Assembly (NCBI GenBank): GCA_007644065.1 | Contig: VJWN01000007.1 | Location: 124,001-188,000 of the forward strand | Length of the DNA stretch: 64,000 bases | Reading direction: 5' to 3' | Source: Margaritispora aquatica | Taxonomy: Eukaryota; Ascomycota; Leotiomycetes; Helotiales; Discinellaceae | In this document: positions 33,778-44,874 of the stretch, piece by piece | Layout: the number at the start of each line of letters is the position of its first letter | Numbering within the stretch: position 1 is the first letter of the stretch | The notes under the pieces: generated by a model | The model's input: only the letters and a program-made list of their open reading frames with translations | What the model was told of the DNA's origin: nothing | Databases searched by the model: none | Made by a program: the position numbers and the translations under genes

Positions 33778-35630
33778 AGCCCCTGAAATAACCGAGTACT
33801 TAGCTCTCCAATTAATCGATCAGCACCTAGACAGCAAACACGTTAGCTCTAGAACTCTGGTATTGCCGAATTTAATGAAGTTGGGTGTTGGGCAGCATTG
33901 ACATAGCCATCAAAGTAGCCCCTGAAACAGCCGAATGCGATAAACGAGCACGGGATCGATCAGGGAACAGCAGCAAGGTGAGCTCTGTAAGCCGCCAATA
34001 AATGAAAAGATCGTATGGCTTGGGACATACCTATGATAGGAGGCTTGTCATCAACGAAGTTCAGAGCTGATAAAATACGCAGCTTGAGTATGTTCCTAGA
34101 CGATGCTAACTCCACCCAATTCACAGGATCCGACACGACACAGGAGGATACAACAGGAAGAGTCAAGAAAATTTGAGCTCATCAAGCTTATTCAAATCTA
34201 GAAGTCGGAAAATTTACAAATAGCACTTTCTACCTCATCATATCACGACTTCGCGAATATCCTAGATAACTGAACCTGGAGCTCTAACATATTCATGCCT
34301 TGATATTAGGGAAAATTTGGGACGATAGCATGAGAGAAAACTTCGAACGAAAGCTAGAGCCGAAGCATTGGAAAAGCTAGGACATGTGCAATTAGAAAAT
34401 ACGAAAGCTTTCGTCCGAATCAATACTGGGACCTGAACAGTGGGAACGTGTGAAGGACAGGAACAGTCAACGATCTTTGAGTCCAATATCAGTCAAACTT
34501 AGGAATGTCAAGACTTCCCCAGAAGCTTCTACACCATCGTATTACGACATTAACAGTATCTTATATAGCTCAAACCAGGGCCCCGGCCTATTGGCAAGAT
34601 CTCATGTCGGGTTGGGGCAAGCTTGGGACAATAATGTGGAAAGGATCTTCAGACGAAAACATGTGGGCGAAGTATGGCATGCAGATAAGAACACAAGCAA
34701 ATAAGAGGTACGAGTGTTCTCGTCCGAACCGTTCCTAAGAACTGAGTGCTAAAAACATGTGAACAACTGGAGTCGAGATATATAAGCCCATATTGTGCAG
34801 TCAGTCACGTTTAGGATATGATTTCTGTTATAGCAGCACTCTCAACATGAGATGGCGACTCTCACAATTATCCATGATAAAGGAAAAGCTCTACTATATT
34901 TGTAAGACCTCACGCCTCAAAGGAATATAGTAGGAAGCTTTGGACGAGAGCTTGGAAGAAACCTTCAGACGAAACCAAATAGGATGCAAGCTATAATATA
35001 AGCGGATACGAGATACGAGGGCTTTCATCTGAACCGTTCATCACTAAGACCTTAACGGTGAAACTATGTCCGGTACTCAGACAGTGGAGGCTTTCTTGTG
35101 CTCAATGAAGTTGCATCTTGAGCAAAATCCACTTTGAGAAACCCCCTCGCAAAATGAAGTCAAAAACGCATCTGCCTACTTCTTGGATCGAGATGAGGAG
35201 ATTTCCAGCAGTTTGCTGTCCAAACATACTTCACAAAATCCGTTAAATCATTCGATGGCCTCACGCTTATCACGCCCAAAGGTTACTTGTGCTTGTAGCT
35301 GTACTGTGCACTCTACAGTTTAGCTCCATAATAGGAATAGACGATTAACCGACTCTTAGCTAATCCCCCGTCTCCCAATTCTAGAGTCAATGAATTTTCG
35401 TCGCTCTCAGGGAATCACTTGTCTTAGCTCATAGACTGTGATGAGTTGCCAATACCATGACGGATCTCTTTTTAAATCAGAACATCAGATCCCCTCAAGG
35501 AACGTGCACAGAAATATTCTCTGTGGTTTACGGCCTCAGGTTTCTGGTCTTAGCAGATCCAACAGTCTACCAGTCAAGTGTGGCAGCCAGGCACGAAATC
35601 GTCCTATAAGAAAGAAAGCCCCTGAATTAA
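33778..35630. repeat. Dispersed short repeat with AGCCCCTGAA core, three copies
   Basis: Copies begin at about 33778, 33916 and 35616. Each has AGCCCCTGAA followed by ACCGA, GCCGA or AGCGA. The first two also share ATCGATCAG about 25-45 bp later, followed by AGCAA and TAGCTCT/GAGCTCT. The segment around 35703-35760 (GTCGAATATTTAGAAGAGCA) weakly resembles the continuation of the first copy. Confidence 0.55.
34190..35090. repeat. Three direct copies of a degenerate unit, about 310 bp period
   Basis: Core copies are at about 34312-34425, 34617-34735 and 34935-35045. Shared elements in order are TTGGGACGATAGC / TTGGGACAATAATG / TTTGGACGAGAGC; CTTCGAACGAAA / CTTCAGACGAAAA / CTTCAGACGAAAC; and TTTCGTCCGAATC / TCTCGTCCGAACC / TTTCATCTGAACC. 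Upstream flanks of the first two copies also match (ATCACGAC..ATCCTAGATAACTGAACC versus ATTACGAC..ATCTTATATAGCTCAAACC). C-to-T type differences are common, as expected after repeat-induced point mutation, but I have not computed an index. Confidence 0.65.
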
Positions 35631-36831
35631 GCGAGGTACCAAGCATGCTACGCTGTTCACGGGTTCGATAAATGGTCACGAATTCAGTTACTCCTTCCCA
35701 AAACGCAGACACGGTCGAATATTTAGAAGAGCATATAGACAAGCACCATGAATTTTCGATAACAAACTGCTTAGCTAGATGAACACAGGATACGCGAAAT
35801 CCAGTAAGACACAACAATTAAGTAGGATGCTAAGCTCTGGCAGGAATGCCTAGAATTGAGCCCTCTCAACCCCATTCCACTTATTGGACGTGAGTTCAAG
35901 CGGTGTCTAGTGACACGTCGCTATCATTGCTCTTCCACCTGCTCATATAAGTCTGCACACACTGGCTAGACAAAGGGACAACCCAGAGTTCAGCTCTCGT
36001 CTCTAACAGAAATTGTCAGACTAGTTTCCCTCAGGACAAGCACAACAGCTGGTAAAAGCTATGGGTCTAAGCGGGAGACTCAAAATCAGCGCCAGCATGA
36101 ATATATGCAACTATGATGAAAAGGGAGACGCATGAGGTTAAAGGAAATATCCTTCCATGTCCATGACTATGATAGATTATGCTGAGAGCAAATGTACACC
36201 TAAACAGACAGCAATGAACGAGAATCAATCATGAACATCATGGACAGAAATAGAGATAGATCGCTCCTAAAAGTAAGGTAGAAATGCTTTCTTCTCGTAG
36301 CCGCGTGTGCCTTCTCAATAATATCTTCACAAAGGTACAAGAAGTTCCACCAATTCAAGTTCCAAGCTCAGCCTATGCAAAGCAAAATAGAGCTAGATAC
36401 CAGAACAGACTTTAACCTCTCTGTCTCGCATCAGAACACTTGCCAAGCCAGAAAGCAGAGAGTTTTATGTGCTGTGGTCTTGTTCAACAAAAGACTTTGT
36501 ACATGTTGCTGGTGGTTAACACAGGCCATGAAAGAGACATAGAATTATGGCGACATGCTCCCTCCTTCACACATAGAAAGTACTCGGCTTTGATGTAGGA
36601 ACTTAGATTGAGACAGGTCTTTTCAGCTATGTGCCTGCCCGAAGAGTTTCATCAAGAATACGAGAGATAGAAAGCGGGGGCATTTGCTCTGCAAGTCTGC
36701 AACCTTTGACAACTACATGAATAACGTAGCAAGAAACGCAATAAACACAAAATCCAAAAGCATAAAGAAGAACTGGGTATCTATTTGTGAGTTCATGCTC
36801 AAGGCTAACTTACACATAACGTACACTATCC

Positions 36832-38880
36832 TCACCCTAGCAGCGGTCCCACACTAACTTTCTCCCTCTCCTTCAGTGCACTCTCCTGCTCCTCCTTTAA
36901 CCTCACCTTCCCAGCTCTCCTTTTATCCGCCTCAAAACTCGCAAACCTTCCTCTCGCACCATGCTTAAGCTTGGTAATCATCTCCATCGCCTTCCCCTTC
37001 GTCATCGTCTCCGGCGTGAGCTGATCATCCTTCATGCGGAGCTTGTTTAGAAACACTAGCTGGCCATCAGTTGCTGGGCGGTTTCGCCACGCTAGATGCC
37101 TGGCGATGAATTGGTGGGGGTATTTGTTCTGCGCAAACGTGTCTGCTGCATGGACAGCATCCGAGAAGATGAGGGCTTGGGCAATGAGGCGCGGCTTCAT
37201 TAAGGGTGCTTTGGTGGTCTTTATGAACACTTTGGGTACAGGTATGATTTCCGAGACTTGGTATTCTAGAACACCAGTATCTTCGTTTGCTACCTTTTCG
37301 ATCCGGATGTAGGCGCCTTGAGCGTTAGCGAGAATAAATTTCTCTTCATCGACAGCCACCCATGCATATTGTGACAGTGTCCTGATATGCTGCTCTTGTG
37401 AGGTATCCTCTAGTAGATCGAATACGGAATCATAATCTGTGAATGTCACAGAACCAACCTGAGATCCGCCGCGATTGTGAGAGTCTGCTTTAGGTGAGGC
37501 AGCAGCCTCCTTTCGCAACTCCTCGGCCGCTTTTCCATCTTGTAGAGTTTTCATGTCCTCGACACGTGCGTCCTCGAGCAGTTCAGAAGGATCCAAGCCA
37601 AAAAGCGTTGGAGTCGTCACGATACCAGTTTCTAAGCTGGCAACCATGTCAATGATGTGACAGTCCTTCTTCCCAGGATGCAGTCTCATTCCTCTTCCAA
37701 TCATCTGAACTAACAGGTTGCGAGATTTGGTGGGTCGAGCAAGGAGTACGCAGTCAATGTTGGGTATGTCAGTACCTTCAGTAAAGACACCACAATTAAC
37801 AAGGACTGGAAATTCGCCCTTTCTGAATGCATCCAGACGTAGACTGCGCTCCGCCTTGGGCGTGTCTCCAGTAACAAAGCGGGCATCAATTCCATGCTTC
37901 CTGAAGGTGTTTGTCAAGCCCGAAACGTGGTTCAAGTCTACGCAAAATACTAGAGTAGACTTCCTGCCTTCTGCTTTCGCAAGCCAGCTTCTAACAGTCG
38001 TTTCATTGATTGAATCAGTATTGACAGCTTGGGACAATTCACCAGGCTGAAAATCCCCACCAACACCCTTTTTGACCTTGGATATATCTGCCTTGGATTG
38101 AACAGTGGTGAATATCACATCTGAAAGCCATTTCTCACCTATCATATCAATGTAATCCTTGTGGTAGACGATTTGATCAATGGCAGCTCCTAACCTAAGT
38201 CCGTCAAACCTCGATAGCGTGGCTGAGACACCAACTAGTGCAGGAGAATCTGGTTGTGCTTTAGAAAGCCCAAAGTGATCCAGAGTCCTCAAATATCCAG
38301 GCGCAACAATATGGTGAGCTTCATCCACCAGTACGAGCTTGAATCTTTTCGGATTAAATTTCGAAATTCGGTCGCCAGAGATAATGCTTTGAATGCTCGC
38401 TACTGTGATGTCTGCGGCACCACTTGCGTGGATGGAGCCCATTTCCACCTCAACACGCTTAGTAGGATATGCATTTTGGCAGTGTCGTGCAGCTTGCTCT
38501 ACCAACTCCTGCCGGTGGGCAAGAATCAGGGTCTGGTCGGCGGTACCATCTCGAGGTTCGACTCGGTCAATGAGCTGTGTAAAGATTACCTGTGTAAGTT
38601 AGCTTCGTTGCACCAAATATCTAGATATTGACAGGCAACTCACAGTCTTCCCACTGCCAGTAGCCAGCGATACTCCAAGGCGTTTGTGGCCATCCTTCAA
38701 ATATGATAGAACGGCTTGTATACATTCCTCTTGATACTCTCGAAGCTTAATCTTTAGAGGTGGTCCAGTGGCCACCTGAAGAGCTGATTGGGTGCTAGCA
38801 AAACGAGGTGATAGAACAAACCTCGAGCATGATATCCATTTTCGAAGCTGTCTGGGAAATCCTCTGGAAGCTGGTGGCAT
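36832..38880 (-). CDS. IRC3: Irc3-like mitochondrial DEAH-type helicase, two exons
   Basis: Superfamily 2 ATP-dependent DNA helicase of the Irc3 type; the yeast protein keeps mitochondrial DNA stable. Exons 38644-38880 and 36832-38589 (54-bp intron) give 664 residues. The N terminus is basic with no acids for about 25 residues (MPPASRGFPRQLRKWISCSRF), suiting mitochondrial import. REYQEECI (Q-motif-like) is followed by Walker A ATGSGKT at about 73-79, just before the intron. ILAHRQEL (motif Ia) and VDEAHH at about 167-172 (motif II) follow, then GVSATLSR (motif III). The C-terminal RecA domain has TLVFCVDLNHV, LVNCGVFTEGTDIP (motif V) and QMIGRGMRLHPGK (motif VI). The family is well supported; the exact ortholog is inferred. 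It is divergent from the Rrn5-like gene with 284 bp between starts. Confidence 0.88.
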
Positions 38881-39164
38881 ATTTTAAGAAGTAAAGTCGA
38901 TATATCCGAAGTTTCAAGGTATCCACTATCGTCAACTCTTTTGACGCGCTAGACGCCGACGCGAATCCCTGCCTCTGCATCACGCCCTCTCCATAAATTT
39001 CTGGAGAGCGACTCCCGAAAGTCAAACTCATCCAAAAATTTCAGACGTCTCCTGGATTTCTGATATCAATTGCAATTCTTGCTGGCAGGATATTCTTACC
39101 TCAGATCTCAAAAGACCGAGCAAAAGATCTCTGTATTTACGACCATAATCCCAGAAAATGTCTG

Positions 39165-41837
39165 ATGCGAAAATCATTATCTCCCATAGAACCCGCTGCA
39201 GAAAAAGAGACAATGGATTCCGAAGAATCTGGATCAGCATATGAGATTCCATCAGATGAGATTCCAAGTTCTCCAGAATTTTTACCAAGGAAACGTTCTC
39301 TTTCGAGAGCCATATCTCCATTCAACTCACTTTCAACATCCAGCAGAGGTTCTCCTTCGAAAAGAGCCAAGAATGATACAACCAAGTTGAAGACTGAGAA
39401 CGAAGTCCTAGAAGATGCAGCTGCATGGGCAGCCAAATTTCAAGCACCTTCAGGACCTGAAGACATCAAAACACCGTACAGAAATGCTGCACGGGTGTAT
39501 CCTCGCTCTAAGAGAAAGCCGAAGCAAGACCCCCGAAAAATCAGAGCAGAACGCTTGAATCCCTACTACAACGACGAGTATCGGCTTCTACTCAACGACA
39601 CCATCCAAGATGTTGCATCAGGAATGCTCGAGAGAGACGCAGGCCCCCTTGAAACGAGCCAGATAGGCTCTTCTATCTGGACTGCTGATGAAAAAAATGT
39701 ATTTTTCACCGCTCTGGGACTACTAGGACGAGATGATGTCTGTGGTATTTCCTCTAAAATTGGAAGCAAGTCAGAAATGGAAACTCGAGATTACATTCTG
39801 CTCCTGGACCAAAGCGTTAGGGAGCGACACAGCAAGAATGCCAAATTGGTGCAATCGATTGAGCTTCCAGCTGCTGTGGAAATTACAGATGAATGCTGTG
39901 CTATCCTCGAGCGAGCTGGCGATGCCATTACTGCTCGTCTAGAGATAGCATCCGAGAAGATTGATCGTGAGAAGTGGGGTGATTCATGGCTTCTCACTAG
40001 CGAATCATCTCGTTGGATCGAGAAGCGAATTAAGCAGCAAGGCGGAGAAGAAGAAATAGAGGAGGTTTTGCCAGCTGCTAATTTACTCAACCTCCCAAAC
40101 TGGTTGGAATTGTCAAGGGAAGTTTTCATGAATTCAGGCCCTGGCTATGAAGAGGATAATTGGACCAACATAGCCGAGGCAGGCGAGACTCCTGCTATTC
40201 GAGCTACAGCGTTTGAAGACTTTCACTCTCTCACCGTGAATATCACGAGACGAATCATATCGACCGTTTTGTTCTGCACCATGTCAAGGATGAGAGCTCG
40301 TGAATCGCACATTATCAAACAAGCAGAAGTCCGACTCGATGATGTGGAAGCAGCAGTCAATATCCTCGGCCTGAAAAGCAACAGCAACGAATTCTGGATT
40401 AAGAGTGCACGACGTTGTCATCTCGCAGTCATTGATAACGAGTACCTCGAGGATTCCGATGCCGATGAGGAGGAAGAGGAAAAATCGATCGAGGAGGCAC
40501 AGCAACTTGAGCAAGAGGAAGATGTTGGTTCTTCTGATTCTGAGGACAGCGATGCTGAGAACGAAGAAGAAGACGAAATACACATGACCTATTCCGACCT
40601 TGAAGCGACCCTGCGCACCACAACTCGGCGCTCCAGATCTCGCTCTCGATCAGTAAGCAGAGCACCACGAACCACGGAGTCCTCACATCCTCTCCCAACA
40701 CCTCTTTCTTCACCGGACGATTACACGAGTCGTGAATCATCCCCTTCTGGATACTCTTCCACAGACGAGTCTTCTTCAATCCGATCACAGTCCCAATCCC
40801 GCTCGCGCTCCACATCCCGCGAACCTCGATCCAACTCTCCTGCACCAAACCTCAACCCGGTCGAAAAAACAGAGGCCCTAGAACACGCACAAGACGCCTA
40901 CGCAGAAGCAACAGACATACACGCCAGCGCCCAGGAAGAAGCACGGCTGTGGGAAATGCTGCACCAGACTGCGCCATTTGAGATCGACACAACCCCTCCA
41001 GATGAGCTGGAGCGTCCGAAACCTGTTCCTGCAGATATGGAGAGCAGGTTGTGGAGGGATCACGTCGAGTATGTAAGTTCTTGGGAAGCGCTCGAGACGC
41101 CTGTGCCTGGTGAGGCGTTTGCGAGGAATAGGTCAAGGTTGTCAAGACGGGGAAAGAGGAAGGCGGTCGTTGCTTTTCGAGACCAGGAGGAAGAAGATAA
41201 GGAAGATGTCCAGGAGAGTGAGACAAGGGAGGGGAGTGAGGATGAAGTAGGTGAGATTGGTGAGGTTGAAGCACAAGAGATGGAAAATTTGCAAGCAGAT
41301 TATGCTGAGGATTCAGACTCTGAAGAGCTTGAGCACCATGAGGAGCAAAAATACGACGAAATCCCCCAAAGTGATGAGGAAGCAGAGGAAATATCTTCTG
41401 GACACCAAACTCAACCTGTAGGGAACACGTCCCTCAAATCACAGGACATGATCGAGGACTGCGACGAGTACGAGTCCGAAGATGCAATGGAAATGGAAAT
41501 AGACCCAAAGGCCGACAAAGATCCACCTTCTCCAGCAGAATCCCTATCACACTCACAATCTGAATCTCAGTCCCCAGTTCCAGTACGTGGCCGAAGTCAT
41601 AGTCGAAGCCAAAGCCACTCCATCTCAGTCGATGCACACAACACCCACAATAGTGACAACGACAACGACAATGATAGCGACATCGACGAGCATGATGAGG
41701 ATGACGAGGAAGACGAGAATGAGGACGAGAGTGAGGACGGTATGCAGTCGCAAAGTCCGCCTTCTGCAGATTGGGCCATGAGGGCGAGGGAGGAGTATCT
41801 GAATTGGGAGCGCGAAAGAAGCATAGATTCTGAATGA
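39165..41837 (+). CDS. RRN5: Rrn5-like RNA polymerase I upstream activation factor subunit
   Basis: Intronless, 890 residues. The N-terminal Ser-rich lead has KR patches (SPSKRAKND). The conserved part is at about 125-420: RLNPYYNDEYRLLLNDTI, then SSIWTADEKNVFFTALGLLGRDD, a SANT/Myb-like helix set continuing to ETRDYILLLDQ, and NLPNWLELSREVFMN. This order fits fungal Rrn5, a nucleolar subunit of the factor that recruits Pol I to rDNA. Beyond about residue 430 it is low complexity: acidic runs, an RS-type stretch (RSRSRSRSVSR) and a very acidic tail with DNDNDNDSDIDEHDEDDEEDE. It is much longer than yeast Rrn5 (363 residues) because of this tail. Start ATG 39165 is first in frame; the SANT match is far downstream and does not fix it. 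Confidence 0.75.
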   Translation: MRKSLSPIEPAAEKETMDSEESGSAYEIPSDEIPSSPEFLPRKRSLSRAISPFNSLSTSSRGSPSKRAKNDTTKLKTENEVLEDAAAWAAKFQAPSGPEDIKTPYRNAARVYPRSKRKPKQDPRKIRAERLNPYYNDEYRLLLNDTIQDVASGMLERDAGPLETSQIGSSIWTADEKNVFFTALGLLGRDDVCGISSKIGSKSEMETRDYILLLDQSVRERHSKNAKLVQSIELPAAVEITDECCAILERAGDAITARLEIASEKIDREKWGDSWLLTSESSRWIEKRIKQQGGEEEIEEVLPAANLLNLPNWLELSREVFMNSGPGYEEDNWTNIAEAGETPAIRATAFEDFHSLTVNITRRIISTVLFCTMSRMRARESHIIKQAEVRLDDVEAAVNILGLKSNSNEFWIKSARRCHLAVIDNEYLEDSDADEEEEEKSIEEAQQLEQEEDVGSSDSEDSDAENEEEDEIHMTYSDLEATLRTTTRRSRSRSRSVSRAPRTTESSHPLPTPLSSPDDYTSRESSPSGYSSTDESSSIRSQSQSRSRSTSREPRSNSPAPNLNPVEKTEALEHAQDAYAEATDIHASAQEEARLWEMLHQTAPFEIDTTPPDELERPKPVPADMESRLWRDHVEYVSSWEALETPVPGEAFARNRSRLSRRGKRKAVVAFRDQEEEDKEDVQESETREGSEDEVGEIGEVEAQEMENLQADYAEDSDSEELEHHEEQKYDEIPQSDEEAEEISSGHQTQPVGNTSLKSQDMIEDCDEYESEDAMEMEIDPKADKDPPSPAESLSHSQSESQSPVPVRGRSHSRSQSHSISVDAHNTHNSDNDNDNDSDIDEHDEDDEEDENEDESEDGMQSQSPPSADWAMRAREEYLNWERERSIDSE

Positions 41838-42271
41838 AAAGAGTGATAGAAATGAAAAGAAGAGAAACAAATCCCTTAGTGACAACAGATAATTGTTCCA
41901 AATTCTCAAGTCTACATACTGTTCGTGAAAATGCTCCACAAGTGCTCACACATTGATGTTTTATTTTACGGTTTTCATTTTCCATTCATCGCTCTATGTC
42001 TCTCATTCTACCTAGGAATACACAAAACTACAGTCTCTCCACACCATTCATCTCCGAAACCCCTTCCCTTCATTCCCGCTGCAGAAACCCGCCCTCTCTG
42101 TCCTCGTTCGTTCCACTGGTTTCGTTTTGTAATCTGAAGGTACCCTATTACCAGACGTGCCCGAAAGATACCCTATTCAGCCTCCTAAACGCCATAATTG
42201 AAATTACATCCGATTGGTTGATTGATCCATTTGTTTTAGAAGTTACCATTCCATTCAGCTCACTCAGCAAC
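41838..42271. other. Convergent 3' region between RRN5-like and SWI3-like genes
   Basis: A 434-bp tail-to-tail region. It includes pyrimidine-rich sequence and no supported gene. Confidence 0.5.
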
Positions 42272-44427
42272 TCAAATATCATAAGTCTTGATTTGCCCAC
42301 CCTCACTCAACGGCGCCACAGCCCCAACAGCAGGTGGCGGCGGCTGGAAGATCAGCTTCTCGCTCTCGTGCATGACATTCTGCGCCATCAGAACGCCCTG
42401 ATCACCGCCCGTAGCAGCAGCCATGCGCAAACCCTCTTGAACATCCTTGACGCGCTTCTTGAAAGCCATGCGATCAAGGAAGAGTTGCTGCCGGCCACGC
42501 TCGAGCTCCCGACGCTCAGCTTGTACGATAGCTTCCATTTCGGCGAATTGCTTGAGCTTGAGCTCCATCTTCATGAGTGTTGTGTTGACAGCTGCAGAAA
42601 CGAGGCGGGTCATTTCTCGCTCTTCATGTGAAGCAAGGCCGCCTGCTCGGGCTGCGACTGTGGCGAGTGGGACGGTTGCTAAGGCGCTAGAGGAGAGGGT
42701 TGTGGTAGTCGTCGTTGTGGTAGTGGTCTCTTGTCGGATGTCAATTTCCATTGAGTCCTCGTTATCCTTCTCCTTGCCTTTTCCTGATGATTCAGTCTTG
42801 TTCAGTTGGTTCCGTAAGCTTTGCTTCATTGCCTCGACTGTTCGGCCAGCAGCTGCAGCGGTGACACTAGGTTCTGTGAGACCAGCCAAGAATCCAATGA
42901 CGGACATAACTGGATTATCTGCTGAGCTGAATGGCAGTTGGCCTTGTTGCGATCCAAGCATGCTGATACCAGTCGATTTGTTCACAGTTTCGGCATCCAA
43001 ATATTTATCTTCGATCTCGAATTGCAGGAACTTGACAACACACTCCTCCTTTGTCCGGGTGCCAACGTACTCGGCAACCTCGTCCCAGTTTTCATCATAC
43101 CGCTCCATAGCTTCAAGCAACTTCAGAACTTCGCCATCACTCCAAGGTGCATCCCGGTCGGGAATGGATGAGTATGTCGGGTGCTCAACCTTTACGTAGT
43201 GCGTTTGATGATGGTTTGTTGGCATACGTCCTTCAGTGTAGCAGTTGGGACAAAGGTCATATTTAATCTTGTTCGCGGGTGTGGCAGAAGATGCCTCCGC
43301 ATGTGAGTTGTGATAGTGGATGCGTGTGCAGTCCACACCACATGAAAAACAGTTGACTTTGGAGATGTTTGGCTTGACGAATTCATCGATAGACTTTGCC
43401 AAATCAATACCACCGTTCGTAGATGGACCATCGCCGTTTGCTTGCTTTTCTTTGCCTGCAATCTTGGATTCTTTCGCACTTGGTTCATAAATGTTGCGTC
43501 CAATTTCAAGATTCAGATCAGCCTTAGGAACTGGTGCGGCGGCTGCTTTTGTGTCTGTGTCGGCGTTCTTCTTTCCTTCGACGACCAAAGGATCCGAGGA
43601 TGGCTGCCATGGCTGAAGTCCACGAGGGGTGTCACAGATGACTTTGAAGTGACCTGTGAATGGTGGTCCAACCGTGGATGGTCGTATTTCAGCATCAACC
43701 TGTACTTTGTTAGAGGAGCCAGAAAATACATCATCTCAAAGCGTACCTGGTAGTTTATCAAACCCCATTGCTCCAAGAAAGCGTGCACACGCATGATGGC
43801 GCAAACATCACCTGCCAAATTTCTCCTACATGCTGTAACAGTCAAGTACTCCACTGGGTTCAATCGATACGTATTGATCATGAAATCCCTATAGTCCTTG
43901 TATACAGCCGCAGTCTTGCTTCGATTCCTGTTGTTGAAGAACTCCGGGAGTGCCTTTCGCTCGATGGGACTGATCTTGTGCATATCAAACCAAGTACTGT
44001 AGCTAGGCAGGATAATCGAATGTGTTTGCGAAATAAGGTGTTCCCGAGCGGAAGATTCGATCGAAGCTTTGGTCTTCTCGGTCTGGTCTCCATTCTCTCC
44101 TGCTTCGCCATCCTTCACATCGCTGGCGTCTGCCATTTCTGAGTCCTTCGACTCGTCACCCTCGCGACGAGGAGCATTTGGCGCGTCGAGAGGATTATCC
44201 GAGACTTCTTGCTTCGGAGCTGGAGTACTTCCACCCATTGCGACGTCTGCACCCCAAGATTGTTAGTTTGCTATTTACTTGTATACTTGGAGAAGAAGTT
44301 TGGGATTCATACCTCCTTCTCCCTGGCCAGGAGTATCTCCTTCCCCTTGCAGTGGTGGTTGCGCAAGAATGGAACCTGGGGTAGCGCCAGCAGCGTCGGA
44401 GCCGAATGTCACGGAATCGTCATCCAT
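42272..44427 (-). CDS. Swi3/Rsc8 (SMARCC) chromatin-remodelling subunit, three exons
   Basis: Core scaffold subunit of SWI/SNF or RSC remodelling complexes; nuclear. Exons (minus order) are 44313-44427, 43747-44246 and 42272-43699, with introns of 66 and 47 bp, giving 680 residues. SWIRM domain at about 112-205 ([20 protein letters not shown] to [11 protein letters not shown]). Its continuation across the intron is [22 protein letters not shown]-type zinc finger at about 322-360 has CFSC, HYHN and CPNC. SANT domain at about 388-436 has [14 protein letters not shown] and [16 protein letters not shown]. The SWIRM-associated coiled coil is near the end ([21 protein letters not shown]). A run of ten Thr precedes it, encoded by a short ACN repeat. 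Start 44427 (MDDDSVTFG) was chosen; an ATG at 44469 is in frame and also possible. Whether it is the Swi3 or Rsc8 ortholog cannot be settled here. Confidence 0.93.
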
Positions 44428-44874
44428 TTGTGAGGAATTTGCTGCGTGAAGCAATTCGATTTGGCGCAAAGTCTATGCTTTCAAATGGATGATCTAGATG
44501 CTTGCGCAATGGGCTTCAAAGATCAACAAAGTTGATTTAGCAGAATCGCGGATGTCTGGAAGGACAGATTTTTAAGTGAATTTGTTCCTTGATGGTTGAG
44601 CGTGAGATCGTTGATGAATTTAGTCGCGTTGACGGCGCGTCTATTGTATTTCTGGATACCACCGTACCTTAGTTTTCTGGAGTTTCGCGATCCTCGTGAG
44701 CTTCTGTGACAATTCTTTTGTGGCCTCAGGATTCAGGCATAGATATTCCCCTGCTGAAAATGGCAATGGGTTATCATCGGCGTTCTGCCGAAACGGAGGG
44801 GAGGAGCCGAGGGTAACTTTCATAGAAGTTCAGATGTTGAGTTCTGAATTGCAATTGCACATCCAAACACCAAA
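44428..44874. promoter_or_regulatory. Divergent promoter, SWI3-like / ETF-alpha
   Basis: A 447-bp region between two starts in opposite directions. It presumably carries both promoters. No TATA box or operator stands out. Confidence 0.5.

Larger units (their letters stand above)
33000..36831. other. Gene-free, repeat-containing region of 3.8 kb
   Basis: The first 450 bp is the promoter side of the 871-residue gene, with short frames of no value. From about 33.7 to 35.7 kb are several families of degenerate direct repeats (listed separately). From 35.7 kb to the helicase stop the sequence is unremarkable. No transposase, reverse transcriptase or capsid-type frame is visible, so if this is a mobile-element remnant it is a decayed or non-coding one. 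Confidence 0.5.

Noticed and set aside
34190..35760. CRISPR array
   Set aside because: Eukaryotic context, repeats of about 310 bp that are degenerate and have no regular short spacers.
33000..36831. Intact transposon
   Set aside because: No transposase or polymerase frame, no long terminal or inverted repeats that I could pair; only degenerate direct repeats.
42447..43199. 250-codon plus-strand frame
   Set aside because: Shadow of the Swi3/Rsc8 gene on the other strand, whose SANT and coiled-coil domains are clear.
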